This document shows positions 45,588 to 56,274 of a DNA stretch of 64,000 bases, piece after piece. The position numbers were made by a program, and so were the translations under genes. Each line of letters begins with the position of its first letter. The stretch's first letter is position 1. Source of the stretch: Vibrio orientalis CIP 102891 = ATCC 33934 (GTDB taxonomy: Bacteria; Pseudomonadota; Gammaproteobacteria; Enterobacterales; Vibrionaceae); contig NZ_ACZV01000005.1 of the NCBI RefSeq assembly GCF_000176235.1, positions 992,001-1,056,000 on the forward strand, in the 5' to 3' direction. Under the pieces are notes generated by a model, which was not told the DNA's origin, did not search any database, and saw only the letters and a program-made list of their open reading frames with translations.

Positions 45588-46149
45588 CTGGGTAATCTTA
45601 GCTGGTGGACAAGCAAGCCGAATGGGAGGTCAAGATAAAGGCCTCGTTCAACTTAACGATAAACCATTAATCGAGCATGTTATTGAGCGCCTCTCATCTC
45701 AAACATCCCAAATCCTGATTAACGCCAATCGAAACCTTGAGACCTACCAACAGTATGGCCAAGTGTTTCGCGATCAGTTCGAACAGTTTCCTGGCCCAAT
45801 GGGTGGCATTCATGCCGGGCTAATCAACGCAAAAACCGACTGGGTTGGTTTTGTCCCTTGCGATAGCCCGCTTATCAGCAACGACATCGTTGAACGTTTT
45901 TGTCGTCAAGCCACTGATGAGACAGAGATTTTGGTCGCTCATGATGGTGATCACCAACAGCCTGTTTTCACCCTTTACCATAAATCCGTGCTGGGTAGAT
46001 TGACTGCATTCCTAGAACGAGGTGACCGTAAGATCATCTTACTCTACAACGAATGTAAGACTAAATACGTCGATTTTAGCGATTCACCTCAATGCTTTGT
46101 AAACTTAAATACGCCAGAAGAATTGGCGCAATTTGGTACGATTAATTAA
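45565..46149 (+). CDS. mobA: Molybdenum cofactor guanylyltransferase
   Basis: A 194-residue nucleotidyltransferase that attaches GMP to molybdopterin, giving the MGD form needed by formate dehydrogenase. The GTP-binding loop [16 protein letters not shown] is at the N-terminus, with FVPCDSPL further on. It overlaps tupC at the start and moeA by one base at the end. Confidence 0.95.
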   Translation: MLHPKQTSWVILAGGQASRMGGQDKGLVQLNDKPLIEHVIERLSSQTSQILINANRNLETYQQYGQVFRDQFEQFPGPMGGIHAGLINAKTDWVGFVPCDSPLISNDIVERFCRQATDETEILVAHDGDHQQPVFTLYHKSVLGRLTAFLERGDRKIILLYNECKTKYVDFSDSPQCFVNLNTPEELAQFGTIN

Positions 46150-47924
46150 TGAATTTTCAATTACCTATCCCAATTTTAGGTTTTGCCGCGTATTCAGGTA
46201 CTGGGAAAACAACCCTTTTAGAAGCGTTACTGCCAAAGCTTACTCAAGCAGGCTTGCGCATTGGTATGCTCAAGCATGCCCACCACAATTTTGATGTGGA
46301 TAAAGAAGGTAAAGATAGCTACCGCTTAAGGAAAGCTGGCGCGTCACAAATGCTGATTTCATCACGCAACCGCCATGCATTGATGACAGAAACACCAGAG
46401 GCGGAATCGGAATTTGAATACCTTTTAACAAGGTTTGATACAGACAAGCTTGACGTCATTCTTGTTGAAGGCTGCAAGAACATTGCCTTTCCGAAAATTG
46501 AGTTGCACCGGGAAATCGTGGGTAAACCTTGGCTCTACCCTAGCGATGACAACATCATTGCTATTGCCGCTGATACTGAGGTAACAGATTCAGCACTACC
46601 ACAAATGAACATTAATGATCTCGATGCTATTAGTGCCTTCGTTGTTGATTACGTCGCTCAACATGCAAACCCTATTGAGGCTAAATCTGAAGGCGCTTGC
46701 TGCGATACCTTATCTCCTGCATTTCTGTCGGTAACACAAGGTCAAGAAAAGATCCTTTCGATGGTACACCGTGTCGAAGGAACAGAAGCATGTACGATGG
46801 TCGAAGCGTCAGGTCGAGTGCTCTCGGATGATGTTATCTCACCAGTTAACGTGCCCCAGTACACCAACTCTGCTATGGATGGATATGCTATCCGCGGCGA
46901 AGATATCGGTCTTACTGAGTATCAAGTCGTTGGCGAAGTGATGGCGGGTTACGCCTATAATGCGCCGCTACTCTCTGGGCAAGCGGTTAAAATCATGACC
47001 GGTGCTCCTACCCCTGCTGGCGCAGATACGGTTGTGATGCGTGAACAATCGTCACAACATAGTGACAAGGTCACGTTTGAAGCCGATATCAAAGTGGGAC
47101 AAAATGTCCGACAAGCTGGAGAAGACTTAGCGCTCGGTGCGCCGGTCTTTAACCAAGGTCAGCGCCTCGCTTCACCTGAAATGGGTATGTTAGCATCGCT
47201 GGGTTTTGGTGAGTGCACGGTTTTCCGAAAGTTGAAAGTCGCAGTATTTTCAACAGGCGATGAAGTTCAAGCGCCGGGCACCGAACAAAAAGAAAACTCT
47301 ATCTACGATTCAAACCGCTTTACCATCATGGGTATGTTACAAGCGCTTGGCTGTGAGATTCTCGATTACGGCATTATCGAAGATAACGAAGAGCTAATGA
47401 TTCAAGCGCTCGAAGAAGCCTCTCAAAATGCTGATGTAGTGATGACTTCCGGCGGCGTTTCTGTCGGTGATGCGGACTATATTAAACTGGCATTAGACAA
47501 GCTTGGGCAAATCGACTTTTGGCGTATCAATATGCGACCAGGTCGCCCACTCGCTTTTGGCCAAATTAATAATAAACCTTTCTTTGGTCTGCCGGGTAAC
47601 CCTGTCGCTGTGATGGTGTCATTTATCAACTTCGTTGAGCCAGCGTTACGTAAAATGCAAGGCGAAGTTAATTGGCAACCACTTAAAGTGAATGCTGTTG
47701 CGACAGAGGACCTACGCTCTCGCCAAGGACGTACTGAATTTAGTCGTGGAGTATACGAACTCGACTCACGTGGTCAGCTAACCGTAAGAACTACAGGAAA
47801 ACAAGGTTCGGGCATTTTGCGTTCAATGAGTGAAGCTAACTGCTTGATTGAAATCTCTCCAGCCATCGACACTGTAAAAGTCGGAGAAAGCGTGACAATC
47901 ATCCCACTTCAAGGCAGAATCTAA
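46149..47924 (+). CDS. moeA: MobB-MoeA fusion protein
   Basis: A 591-residue fusion. Residues about 1-175 are MobB (GTP-binding adaptor), with P-loop AAYSGTGKTT and LKHAHHNFDVDKEGKDSYR. Residues about 190-591 are MoeA, the molybdotransferase that inserts the metal oxyanion into adenylylated molybdopterin: NSAMDGYAIRG, STGDEVQAPG, TSGGVSVGDADY and GLPGNPVAVMVSF are present. The order in one polypeptide couples metal insertion to guanylation. Vibrio genomes commonly carry this fusion. Followed by a terminator. Confidence 0.95.
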   Translation: MNFQLPIPILGFAAYSGTGKTTLLEALLPKLTQAGLRIGMLKHAHHNFDVDKEGKDSYRLRKAGASQMLISSRNRHALMTETPEAESEFEYLLTRFDTDKLDVILVEGCKNIAFPKIELHREIVGKPWLYPSDDNIIAIAADTEVTDSALPQMNINDLDAISAFVVDYVAQHANPIEAKSEGACCDTLSPAFLSVTQGQEKILSMVHRVEGTEACTMVEASGRVLSDDVISPVNVPQYTNSAMDGYAIRGEDIGLTEYQVVGEVMAGYAYNAPLLSGQAVKIMTGAPTPAGADTVVMREQSSQHSDKVTFEADIKVGQNVRQAGEDLALGAPVFNQGQRLASPEMGMLASLGFGECTVFRKLKVAVFSTGDEVQAPGTEQKENSIYDSNRFTIMGMLQALGCEILDYGIIEDNEELMIQALEEASQNADVVMTSGGVSVGDADYIKLALDKLGQIDFWRINMRPGRPLAFGQINNKPFFGLPGNPVAVMVSFINFVEPALRKMQGEVNWQPLKVNAVATEDLRSRQGRTEFSRGVYELDSRGQLTVRTTGKQGSGILRSMSEANCLIEISPAIDTVKVGESVTIIPLQGRI

Positions 47925-47936
47925 CCATCAAAGTAT

Positions 47937-47964
47937 AAGGCCAGTTTTCTGGCCTTTTGTTTTA
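47937..47964 (+). terminator. Terminator of the tup-mob-moe operon
   Basis: Arms AAGGCCAG and CTGGCCTT around a four-T loop, followed by TTGTTTT. Confidence 0.92.
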
Positions 47965-47981
47965 CTTACTTGGAATCACTT

Positions 47982-48248
47982 ATGGCTCGTACAATTCTTT
48001 ATACCTACAAAAACGAAGATAAAACGCTTACGTTTTCATACCAACAACATCGCAATATTCACGAAGCGGTGGCTGAAGCGGAAGGTATTGATATTTCAGG
48101 ATATCTAAAGATGGAGCAACAAATTGAAGCGATATCGGACACAAAATCTGTTCGCAACTATCGTGATAACCACTTTCAGAAACTAGGTTTCGGCAAAATC
48201 ACCCTTGCTCAAAAAGAAAACCTAGGTGTAGGTAAGAAAAACAAATAA
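47982..48248 (+). CDS. DUF2960 family small protein
   Basis: An 88-residue soluble protein (MARTILYTYKNEDKTLTFSYQQHRNIHEAVAEAEGIDIS) of the DUF2960 family, limited largely to Vibrio relatives. The ATG at 47982 is chosen over one four codons upstream, since a TGGA site precedes it and the conserved start is MARTI. It has its own hairpin terminator. Function unknown. Confidence 0.85.
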   Translation: MARTILYTYKNEDKTLTFSYQQHRNIHEAVAEAEGIDISGYLKMEQQIEAISDTKSVRNYRDNHFQKLGFGKITLAQKENLGVGKKNK

Positions 48249-48255
48249 CAAAATT

Positions 48256-48286
48256 TAGGCTAGTGACAACACACTAGCCTTTTTGT
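48256..48286 (+). terminator. Terminator after DUF2960 gene
   Basis: Arms AGGCTAGTG and CACTAGCCT around a six-base loop, then TTTTG. Confidence 0.9.
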
Positions 48287-48434
48287 ACAAATGTTACTCA
48301 ACTGTAACTACTGCTTACATTTCTCATCTCATTATTGTTACTACGATCAACTTAAACAATACGGCAAACTGATATCCTATTAATAAAGATTCATATCTCA
48401 ACTACAATAACTAACAATAGGACACTGGCTTTCG

Positions 48435-50930
48435 ATGGAATCACTCATCAAGGAAGTTATTTTTGCTCAAAACGAAGACGAGCTTTACGCCCGCTGCCTT
48501 CAAGACATCTACTCACGTTACCAACCCAATCATTGTTTCATCGCCGAATACGACCTGTATACTAACGTCGCTAATACGCTCCATTACTTAATAAATGGTG
48601 TATCGGCTGATAGTATTTCCTATAGCTTGGTCGGAAGCCCATGCGAACAGGTACTTAACGATAAACGCATTTGTGCATACCCCTCCCAGATTCAACAGCG
48701 CTTCCCTGAAGACATTGCATTGCAGCACCTAAATGCAGAAAGCTATGTTGGAATACCACTTCAATCTAGCGATGGCGCAATCGTTGGCGTATTAGCATTG
48801 TTGTTTGACGATCGCCTAACTAGTGAACCTATCGATAATGATTGGCTTTTAACTATTGGCTTTTTGGTTGGTAAATCTATCCTTCAGCATCGATTAACTC
48901 GTCAGAAGAATACCCTGCTTAGGCAGTTACAACGCTCCGAACAAATCACTCAATCTTGTTCATGGCGTTGGGATGTGGAGAAAGATAAGTTCAAATACTC
49001 AAATAATTTAGGGGTGATGTTTGACCTGAACACAGACGTGAAATTATCATTTTATGAGTTCTTCAATCAGTATGTGTTTAAGTCACACGAACAATACAAA
49101 CAGTTGTTAACGTCAGAGTGCGCGCACGAACAAGTTGTCACAACGATTATCCATAGTGAAGAATCTAAGTGTCACATTGATTTAGAAATCACCTACAGCA
49201 AGCACTTCGGGCCAAACGGGGCACTAACTCGCATTGAAGGCAACGTTCGTAATATTTCTGACCTATCCGAACTCGTAAATGATCATCTTATCGCTCAGCG
49301 CGTCATCGAGCTGTCTAGTAGCGGTGTTATTCTGACCGATGCTAATAATCTTATCTTAAATATGAACTCCAAAGCTGAAGATATTACTGGATATCGCCTC
49401 GATGAGATGTATGGCCTGCCCCCCTCTACCTTCAGTTCTGATATACATGACCGTAAGTTCTATAAAACCATGTGGCAATCAATAGAACTCAGTGATTGTT
49501 GGTCTGGAGAAGTTTGGAATAAGACCAAATCTGGTGCGATTTACCCAGAGCAACTCTCCATTCATGTTGTAAGAGGACGTAAAGGCGATATTCAAAACTA
49601 CATCGCGATTTTTGATGACCTCAGTTATAAAAAGTCGATTGAAAACGAGCTATTAAAATATCGGAACAAGCAAGACTTCACTGGCTTGATGACACGTACT
49701 AAGTTTATTCAGATGTTAGAAGACAACCCTGAGTTTGCCGTGCTTTTAGTTGATATTAGTCGTTTCTCTGAAATTAATAACCTATATGGTGAAGAGTTTG
49801 GCAACAAGGTGCTTAGCTATGTCGGGCAAATTCTGTATGCCAATTACAGCGCAGAAAAACTGAATATCTGTCGCTATGGCGCTGACCAGTTTGCGCTCGC
49901 GTGGAATTTAGCAAACGTTTCCGGTGTGGAACAGCTCGTTTCGACGATTAGAGCAACGGTTGAAGAGGCATTTTCTATCGATGGTACAACCATGAACCTA
50001 GCGGTCAACATGGGCTATTCTTTACCAATTGAATCCACCAGCGAAACGCACCCTTTAACTAAGGCGTACTACGCACTTGAAGAGGCGAAGTCCCAACTCA
50101 CACCTGGGACAATTCGGTATTCTGACTATTTAGAGCAACGCGCCGAACGTAAGCATCAACTAGGCGCCATGCTTAAACAAGCATTAGATGAAGAACGCTT
50201 ACATGTTGAATATCAGCCGATTTATGACTTACAAACCCGAACTATTGTTAAGTTTGAGGCTCTCGCTCGCTGGGTCGAAGGAAACCAAAGTATTTCGCCA
50301 TTTGAGTTTATTCCAATTGCAGAGGAACTGGGTTACATCTCTCAACTGGGTAACTTGATCCTTAAAAAAGTGTGTAAAGATATTCTCTCCATGAAAGCGC
50401 TAGGGTTTGACGAGATTGTAATATCCGTTAATCGCTCAATTGAAGAACTGCTGAATGAGGAGATAGATAACTGCTCTATCCTTTCACAACTCGAAGAGTC
50501 TGGGCTATCTACCCGAGACGTTATTATTGAAATCACTGAATCGATACCGCTTGAAGATAAACCTCAAGTGCAGGATTTATTGGATTGCTTAAGAAAGCGT
50601 GGACTTAAATTAGCGCTTGATGACTTTGGTACTGGTTTCGCTTCATTTTCCAATTTAATGAAGAATACTGTCGACTTGTTGAAAATTGATCGATCATTTA
50701 TTCGGGATATTGAGAGCGACAAAAACAACGCAGTGCTTGTGGAGTCGGTTAACATGTTGGCAAGCCAGCTTGGATTAGAGGTAATTGCTGAAGGGGTTGA
50801 GACTAAGCAACAACTTGAATTGCTCCAATCAATGGGTTGCCGATATATCCAAGGTTATTACATTAGTAAACCAGTCCCTTTCGATAAAGCAATGACACTT
50901 TTAGAAAAATACAGCGAACACAGTAGCTAA
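48435..50930 (+). CDS. GAF-PAS-GGDEF-EAL cyclic-di-GMP protein
   Basis: An 831-residue cytoplasmic protein. A GAF-like domain (about 1-160) is followed by two PAS-type regions (about 175-275 and 290-400), GGDEF (about 410-545) and EAL (about 560-820). The GGDEF site is degenerate (RYGADQFALAW), so cyclase activity is unlikely. The EAL site looks intact: FEALARW, IEITES, DDFGTGFASF, KIDRSFI and AEGVET supply the metal and catalytic residues. It probably hydrolyses c-di-GMP under control of its sensory domains. Confidence 0.92.
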   Translation: MESLIKEVIFAQNEDELYARCLQDIYSRYQPNHCFIAEYDLYTNVANTLHYLINGVSADSISYSLVGSPCEQVLNDKRICAYPSQIQQRFPEDIALQHLNAESYVGIPLQSSDGAIVGVLALLFDDRLTSEPIDNDWLLTIGFLVGKSILQHRLTRQKNTLLRQLQRSEQITQSCSWRWDVEKDKFKYSNNLGVMFDLNTDVKLSFYEFFNQYVFKSHEQYKQLLTSECAHEQVVTTIIHSEESKCHIDLEITYSKHFGPNGALTRIEGNVRNISDLSELVNDHLIAQRVIELSSSGVILTDANNLILNMNSKAEDITGYRLDEMYGLPPSTFSSDIHDRKFYKTMWQSIELSDCWSGEVWNKTKSGAIYPEQLSIHVVRGRKGDIQNYIAIFDDLSYKKSIENELLKYRNKQDFTGLMTRTKFIQMLEDNPEFAVLLVDISRFSEINNLYGEEFGNKVLSYVGQILYANYSAEKLNICRYGADQFALAWNLANVSGVEQLVSTIRATVEEAFSIDGTTMNLAVNMGYSLPIESTSETHPLTKAYYALEEAKSQLTPGTIRYSDYLEQRAERKHQLGAMLKQALDEERLHVEYQPIYDLQTRTIVKFEALARWVEGNQSISPFEFIPIAEELGYISQLGNLILKKVCKDILSMKALGFDEIVISVNRSIEELLNEEIDNCSILSQLEESGLSTRDVIIEITESIPLEDKPQVQDLLDCLRKRGLKLALDDFGTGFASFSNLMKNTVDLLKIDRSFIRDIESDKNNAVLVESVNMLASQLGLEVIAEGVETKQQLELLQSMGCRYIQGYYISKPVPFDKAMTLLEKYSEHSS

Positions 50931-50950
50931 CCTTCGCTTTATCAAGCATA

Positions 50951-50984
50951 AAAAAAGAGCCTGTTAATCCAGGCTCTTTTTTAT
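50951..50984. terminator. Bidirectional terminator between EAL-protein gene and nagK
   Basis: AAAAAAGAGCCTG and its complement around a six-base loop; ends both converging transcripts. Confidence 0.93.
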
Positions 50985-50989
50985 GTAAG

Positions 50990-51898
50990 TTACTTGATAT
51001 TCAAGAATGCTGCGCCGCGGACACCACCTGAATCACCGTGTTTAGCTTTGATGATCTTCGGACATTTAGCTACAGATAATAGGTACTTAGGTACACGCTT
51101 TGGCATTTCTTCGTAAATAAGTTCGAAGTTAGATAAGCCACCGCCAAGTGCAACCACATGTGGGTCATTAGCAGTAAAGATGTTAGCAAAGCAAATCGCC
51201 AACAGTTCCATAAAGCGCTCAACATGCTCTACCGCTTGCGATTCACCAGCTTCATACGCAGTGATAATCTCAATCGCTTTCTTCTCTTCACCAAAATAGT
51301 GGGAGTAGATGAGTTCAAAGCCACGTCCTGATAAGTAGCTATCGAGACAACCTTTCTTGCCACAACCACAACCTAATAGAGGCGCGTTCTCACCTAGATG
51401 GAACCAGGCATCCAGAGGCAAACGCATATGGCCAAGCTCTCCTGCGACGTGGTTACGCCCTGAAAAAACAGCGCCGTCATAGATCAAACCACCACCAAAG
51501 CCCGTACCAAGAATAAGCCCCATTACAGAAGGCTCATCTTTCAACTCATCATCCCAAGCTTCGGATAAGGCAAAACAGTTAGCATCATTTTCAACTTTGA
51601 CGCTGCGACCAATCTTCGCTTCAAGGTCAGCGCGCAGTGGCTTACCTTTTGCGGCCGGAACATTAACCGTTAAAACAGTACCATCATCAGCATCTTCCAT
51701 TCCTGGCAGACCTAAGCCAATTTTACCCTCGCAGTCGAACTCTTGATCATACTTGTTGACCAAGCCAGCGATGGTTTCCACTAATTGCTCATAGTCTTCG
51801 GTTGGTGTTGGAGTGCGCTCAGTGGCGACTCTTTCCAACTTATCGTTAAACGCACCAAACTCAATCTTAGTGCCACCAACGTCAAAGCCGTAGTACAT
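50990..51898 (-). CDS. nagK: N-acetyl-D-glucosamine kinase
   Basis: A 302-residue ROK-family sugar kinase collinear with E. coli NagK (303 residues). It shows [30 protein letters not shown] and the zinc site [15 protein letters not shown]. The ATG at 51898 is preferred to one six codons upstream because GGGAGA lies six bases before it. It phosphorylates GlcNAc recovered from cell-wall or chitin breakdown. Confidence 0.94.
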   Translation of the reverse strand: MYYGFDVGGTKIEFGAFNDKLERVATERTPTPTEDYEQLVETIAGLVNKYDQEFDCEGKIGLGLPGMEDADDGTVLTVNVPAAKGKPLRADLEAKIGRSVKVENDANCFALSEAWDDELKDEPSVMGLILGTGFGGGLIYDGAVFSGRNHVAGELGHMRLPLDAWFHLGENAPLLGCGCGKKGCLDSYLSGRGFELIYSHYFGEEKKAIEIITAYEAGESQAVEHVERFMELLAICFANIFTANDPHVVALGGGLSNFELIYEEMPKRVPKYLLSVAKCPKIIKAKHGDSGGVRGAAFLNIK

Positions 51899-52039
51899 GT
51901 TATCTCTCCCAGACAATATTCATAAAATAACTAATTTCGTCATTATCCATATAGCTACGCCTACAAACTGTGACTTAGAACCAGTTTAGCTGGGAGATAG
52001 AATCAACTGCCCAATCTCTATCCAACCAAAACCTAAATA

Positions 52040-52780
52040 TTAGAGTGATTTCTCGTTTCCGAATTGGGCTAAGAATTGTTTCAAGGCAGGACGGGAATCA
52101 TCGGGCTTGTTTCGAGTCTTGCTGTTCATGTATGACTCTCTAAATACATTAAACCAACTTGATAGTATGTCAGAGACATTCTGGTGACCCAGTTCTTTGA
52201 ACACAAGAATCGCCACTTCTGCAGTTGCAAGGTGCTGTTCATTATCAGATCGCCTCATCATATACTTTGAAACTTCGGTTGGGCTGATGGAAAGCACTGG
52301 TAATGAGTCAAGGTAAGGTGACTTTTTGAAAATTCGCCTTGCTTCACGCCAACTACCATCAAGAAAAATAAGTAGCGGTTTCTTGCTCGCCTCTAGTGGT
52401 TGTCGCTCGCTAAATAGCAGCCGACTCTTCTGTTCTACATACTCTTCGGGAAAGACAACGATGGGTTGGTAGTCAGGGTTTTCGAGCAGTTTTAGCATCT
52501 CTTGTTCAGGCTCTGTACGACTCCACTGGTATGCGTAACCTTCTTTGACCGTGTCTAGAATCAACCGACCAGTATTACTCGGTTTAAACACTTCATTTTC
52601 TGACATTAGCAGCATCACAGCGATATCACTGTCAATATCTGGCTGATGCTGACAGAGGCAATCTTTTAACGAGACTTGGCAGTATTGGCAGCGAACGACT
52701 TTGCTGCCTCGCGCATTGAATGGTTTAGTTGAACGAGCTAATCGCTGCTGATACAGGTGATGAAAGGCGTGGATTCTCAT
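52040..52780 (-). CDS. DTW-domain tRNA aminocarboxypropyltransferase-like protein
   Basis: A 246-residue protein of the DTW/YfiP (TapT) family, which adds the acp3 group to uridine of tRNA. An N-terminal zinc knuckle (VRCQYCQVSLKDCLCQHQ) precedes KPSNTGRL and LDGSWREARR; the family hallmark is D-[TS]-W, here DGSW. SPTEVSKYMMRRSDNEQHLATAE follows, also conserved. It is probably a tRNA-modifying enzyme using SAM. The C-terminus is ~ 50 residues longer than E. coli TapT. Confidence 0.85.
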   Translation of the reverse strand: MRIHAFHHLYQQRLARSTKPFNARGSKVVRCQYCQVSLKDCLCQHQPDIDSDIAVMLLMSENEVFKPSNTGRLILDTVKEGYAYQWSRTEPEQEMLKLLENPDYQPIVVFPEEYVEQKSRLLFSERQPLEASKKPLLIFLDGSWREARRIFKKSPYLDSLPVLSISPTEVSKYMMRRSDNEQHLATAEVAILVFKELGHQNVSDILSSWFNVFRESYMNSKTRNKPDDSRPALKQFLAQFGNEKSL

Positions 52781-52851
52781 GGCGTATCGTAGATAATGAA
52801 CAGGGGGAGCAAGTTTACCCTCCCATTTTACAGTTGCAAGGATTAGTGAGA

Positions 52852-53643
52852 ATGCAGGACCCAGAATTGATTCGTTTAAGTATTTTTATTGGCGTACTCT
52901 GCTTGTGCGCCATATGGGAATGGGCGGTTCCGAGAAAAACACTTACGCAAAGCAAACTTTATCGATGGCTGAATAACCTAGGGTTAGTTGTTTTTAATTC
53001 TGTCTGTTTAACCTTACTGATGCCGATTCTCGCTTACGAATCCGCAGTTTATGCGCAACAGCATCAGTTAGGACTCTTCTATCTGATCGATGTTATTCCC
53101 TACACCATAATCGTACTTACAACGGTCGTATTGATGGATCTCGCTATTTACATCCAGCACATTGTTTTTCATCGGGTCCCTTTCTTATGGCGCTTACATC
53201 GTATGCATCATGCCGATCAGGATATTGATGTCACCACTGGGAGCCGTTTTCATCCCATCGAAATCTTACTATCAATGTGGATTAAAATTGGTTTGATCCT
53301 CGTGTTAGGTGTCCCACCACTTGCCGTGATCATCTTTGAAGTCGTGCTAAATGCGAGTGCTATGTTCAATCACAGCAACGCCTACCTACCGTTAAAGCTC
53401 GACCGAATATTAAGAAAATGGATCGTCACCCCCGATATGCACCGAGTTCATCATTCAGTGGTCACTAAGGAAACCCATTCTAATTTTGGTTTCTGTTTAT
53501 CAGTGTGGGATAGATGGTTTAATACTTATCGTGCTCAGCCAGTCGCCGGGCACGATAACGTAGTGATTGGTATACCGCTGTTCCAACATCGTCAGGAGCA
53601 GCGAATTGATAAAATGCTTACTCAGCCATTTCGAAACGACTAG
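52852..53643 (+). CDS. Fatty acid hydroxylase/sterol desaturase-family membrane protein
   Basis: A 263-residue integral membrane di-iron oxygenase. Histidine clusters [20 protein letters not shown] (HxxxH and HxxHH), FNHSNAY and [10 protein letters not shown] bind two irons. About four hydrophobic helices lie before and between them. The ATG at 52852 follows AAGGA; an upstream in-frame ATG at 52729 lies inside the divergent DTW gene. It probably hydroxylates a lipid; the substrate is unknown. The 3' end overlaps the following gene's end by four bases. Confidence 0.88.
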   Translation: MQDPELIRLSIFIGVLCLCAIWEWAVPRKTLTQSKLYRWLNNLGLVVFNSVCLTLLMPILAYESAVYAQQHQLGLFYLIDVIPYTIIVLTTVVLMDLAIYIQHIVFHRVPFLWRLHRMHHADQDIDVTTGSRFHPIEILLSMWIKIGLILVLGVPPLAVIIFEVVLNASAMFNHSNAYLPLKLDRILRKWIVTPDMHRVHHSVVTKETHSNFGFCLSVWDRWFNTYRAQPVAGHDNVVIGIPLFQHRQEQRIDKMLTQPFRND

Positions 53644-55664
53644 ATCACGTATTTATGGAGCATTGCTTGCTGCTGTTCAGCAATACTGGCTACCTGCTGA
53701 GAACTTTCAACCATCGACTCTAGCTGTTGTTGGGTTTGCTTGCCTTGTTTAGTGACCAGACCAATCGCTTCAGTTACATTGGAGGTTGCTTTCTGCTGCT
53801 CTTGAGTTGCGATCGAAACCTGCTCCACTCGAGAGCGAATGTGCCCGACTGACGATTCAATGTGGGCGAAAGTCTCTTTAACCATCTCACTTGATGTTAA
53901 CGCATTGGTCATTTCTAAACGCGATTCTTCAACAGCCTGTTTCGAGGCTTGAGCAGCGACGACCAGTTGGTCCATCCTCGCTCGAATGTTCGTTGTTTGG
54001 GCGGACGTGTCACTGGCAAGCTTTCTTACTTCATCCGCGACCACTGCGAATCCTCTTCCCTGCTCTCCCGCCCTCGCCGCCTCAATCGCAGCGTTAAGTG
54101 CAAGCAAATTAGTATTTTCCGCAATACCAGATATCAAATCGACCATCTCACTAATTTGATTGACGCGCTTATCGAGTTGTAACATTGATGCTTCGTTAGC
54201 ATTAAGAGATTCCGCCAAAGCTTTAAGCCTTATCTGGTTTTTTTCAATGGCCTTAACACCCTTCTCAGAATGTTGAGATGCATATTGGGAGTCTTGGTAT
54301 GACTCATTCGTAACTTGAGCGATTTGACGAATGGAAGTATCCAATTGATTGACCGCGTGCCCCATAGTAGCTAAAGATTCATTCTGTAATGAAAGACTGT
54401 TATTCGATTCAGAAGCAGCGCAGTGACTCACCTCCGCTGCTTGATATAGCGTTTCACAGTTACTGGTAACTCGGGATATCGAATCTTGAGTGGATGTCGC
54501 TAAGCTGTTTAGTTTTTGCGAGACATCCCGTAACTCACGAGGCCCAATCAATTTCGCGGTGGTGGTAAGGTCATGCTCTGTCATGCTTGTGACACTCGCT
54601 AGGATATTAGTCAGGCTACGATTGATCCAAACGCGCAAAGTAACGCCAACGACCAGTACCAACAATACCATCATACCTCCACTCACGATTAGCGTCTTTG
54701 TGATACGCTCTATCGTTGTCGTAACAACGCCTTTCCCCTTATCCATCAGAACTTGAGCACTGGCAGATATCGCGTTAAGTCGTTCAATTGTCGTATCCGC
54801 GACGAGCACCACTTGATCAACCTGCTCTCTCTGCTTCTGCACGATGTTTAGCTTTTGTAGAATCCGCTCAACAATGGCATTTGGTTCAAATCCCGAATTT
54901 ACCATCTCATATGCGGCGGTTAAGCTACTGAACTCAGTCACCTCAGGGTGCCACTGCTTAAAATCATCATACGCGAGCTCTACGCCTGCGAGTCTGTTTT
55001 TAAGTTGTTTGTACTCTCTTAGCGCTTGTTCAGGATCGTCTTCCATCAACAACTGAGTAAAACCACTTTCCATCGCACTAACATTGGCGATGAATCGATT
55101 CGCCGCATCCGCTGACTCTGGGTTGTCACCGACTAAAAAAGTACTGATACGACTCATTTCTGGCCCTGAAGACCCGAGCCCATATCGGAAAGCCTCTAGT
55201 TCTGAGTCTATATCCTGCTTAAGTAATAAAATATCTCGCTGAGTATTGATCACTGAGCGCGTTAATTGGTTTAATGAAGCCACTTGCTCAGAAAGTAGTT
55301 GCAACTCAGTGGACGAAATCGCTTCACCGAATTGTGATGATAATTGCAGCACTTGATTCGATGACTGGATATTTTTCTCCTGCAAACGCTCAATCTTGGG
55401 TATTAAGCGATCAAGTTGCTGAGACGTATTTGCTTGAGTGCTATAGCTAAGCTGCTTTGCTTGCTCAAGTATCGTTTGCGTCAAGTATGCATTTTTCATC
55501 GCGAGTGGTAATGCTTGGTCTGACAAACGAGAAAACTCTCGTTCAATCCTGTCAATGCCTTTAATACTGGTGACAGCAAGCAAAATGACCATTATTGTAA
55601 TGGCTATGAACACCGCGCTTATCGTTTGCACTAACGACAGCTTACCTTTTTTCAACGCTCCCAT
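53640..55664 (-). CDS. Methyl-accepting chemotaxis protein
   Basis: A 674-residue chemoreceptor. The ATG at 55664 ([11 protein letters not shown]) is chosen over an upstream frame extension to 55862, which would place 66 unrelated residues before the first membrane helix. That helix (about 16-36) leads to a ~300-residue helical periplasmic domain with coiled-coil character, then a second helix near 330-350, HAMP, and the tip [22 protein letters not shown]. Ligand unknown. No C-terminal methylation-enzyme tether. It converges with the hydroxylase-like gene. Confidence 0.92.
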   Translation of the reverse strand: MGALKKGKLSLVQTISAVFIAITIMVILLAVTSIKGIDRIEREFSRLSDQALPLAMKNAYLTQTILEQAKQLSYSTQANTSQQLDRLIPKIERLQEKNIQSSNQVLQLSSQFGEAISSTELQLLSEQVASLNQLTRSVINTQRDILLLKQDIDSELEAFRYGLGSSGPEMSRISTFLVGDNPESADAANRFIANVSAMESGFTQLLMEDDPEQALREYKQLKNRLAGVELAYDDFKQWHPEVTEFSSLTAAYEMVNSGFEPNAIVERILQKLNIVQKQREQVDQVVLVADTTIERLNAISASAQVLMDKGKGVVTTTIERITKTLIVSGGMMVLLVLVVGVTLRVWINRSLTNILASVTSMTEHDLTTTAKLIGPRELRDVSQKLNSLATSTQDSISRVTSNCETLYQAAEVSHCAASESNNSLSLQNESLATMGHAVNQLDTSIRQIAQVTNESYQDSQYASQHSEKGVKAIEKNQIRLKALAESLNANEASMLQLDKRVNQISEMVDLISGIAENTNLLALNAAIEAARAGEQGRGFAVVADEVRKLASDTSAQTTNIRARMDQLVVAAQASKQAVEESRLEMTNALTSSEMVKETFAHIESSVGHIRSRVEQVSIATQEQQKATSNVTEAIGLVTKQGKQTQQQLESMVESSQQVASIAEQQQAMLHKYVI

Positions 55665-55707
55665 GTCGAAGAAAGTCCTAATACGAAGATTTGATACAAG
55701 GGATACT

Positions 55708-56262
55708 ATGACTAGTTTGTTACGATTTAATTGCACAGAATGGCGTGTTAAGAACAGACTCCGATTTGTACCAGTCGGCAAACTACTCCTTACGTCTTTA
55801 CTTTTAGGGGGGTGTTCAAGCAGCCCAGACTTCGAGAGTGCAGCCGTAGAAACAAAGCCCATTACAGTTGAGCAAGCTAACGTAAAGAATTCATTTTTGG
55901 ATGTTTATAAGGTGTGGCAAGGCGCTCCCTATCGACTAGGAGGCACAACTCTAAATGGTGTTGATTGTTCCGCATTCGTTCAAACGGCATATGAAAATGC
56001 GTTGGGGCTCAAGATTCCCCGAACAACGCTTGCACAAGTTGAAGTAGGACAGAAGATAGAGTATGAAAACGCAGAGATCGGGGACCTCGTCTTTTTCAAA
56101 ACGGCCCCCAAAACCCGTCATGTGGGTGTTTATCTAGGGAATAAACAATTTATGCACGCCTCAACCTCAAAAGGTGTGATCATTTCAAGATTAGACAACC
56201 CTTACTGGGCTTCTAAATATTGGCATGTTCGACGCGTCACTTATTCACCACAAGCAAACTAA
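55708..56262 (+). CDS. NlpC/P60 lipoprotein, cell-wall peptidase
   Basis: A 184-residue lipoprotein. The signal ([17 protein letters not shown]) ends in an LGGC lipobox. The NlpC/P60 domain carries the catalytic cysteine in GVDCSAFVQ, histidine in TRHVGVYLG and a third polar residue in [11 protein letters not shown]. coli NlpC is of the same type and size. It probably cuts peptide bonds in peptidoglycan at the outer membrane. The ATG at 55708 follows AAGGGA; longer frames would overlap the divergent chemoreceptor. Confidence 0.9.
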   Translation: MTSLLRFNCTEWRVKNRLRFVPVGKLLLTSLLLGGCSSSPDFESAAVETKPITVEQANVKNSFLDVYKVWQGAPYRLGGTTLNGVDCSAFVQTAYENALGLKIPRTTLAQVEVGQKIEYENAEIGDLVFFKTAPKTRHVGVYLGNKQFMHASTSKGVIISRLDNPYWASKYWHVRRVTYSPQAN

Positions 56263-56274
56263 GTCAGCGTGATG

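Noticed and set aside
47095..47111. TGGGACA-AAA-TGTCCGA, a near copy of the shared operator
   Set aside because: It lies inside the mobB-moeA coding sequence with no promoter nearby; the codons fit the protein (KVGQNVRQ), so a chance match is likely.
55665..55862. N-terminal extension of the second chemoreceptor
   Set aside because: The extra 66 residues do not resemble a receptor start and overlap the NlpC-like gene; MGALKKG at 55664 is a normal start before the first helix.
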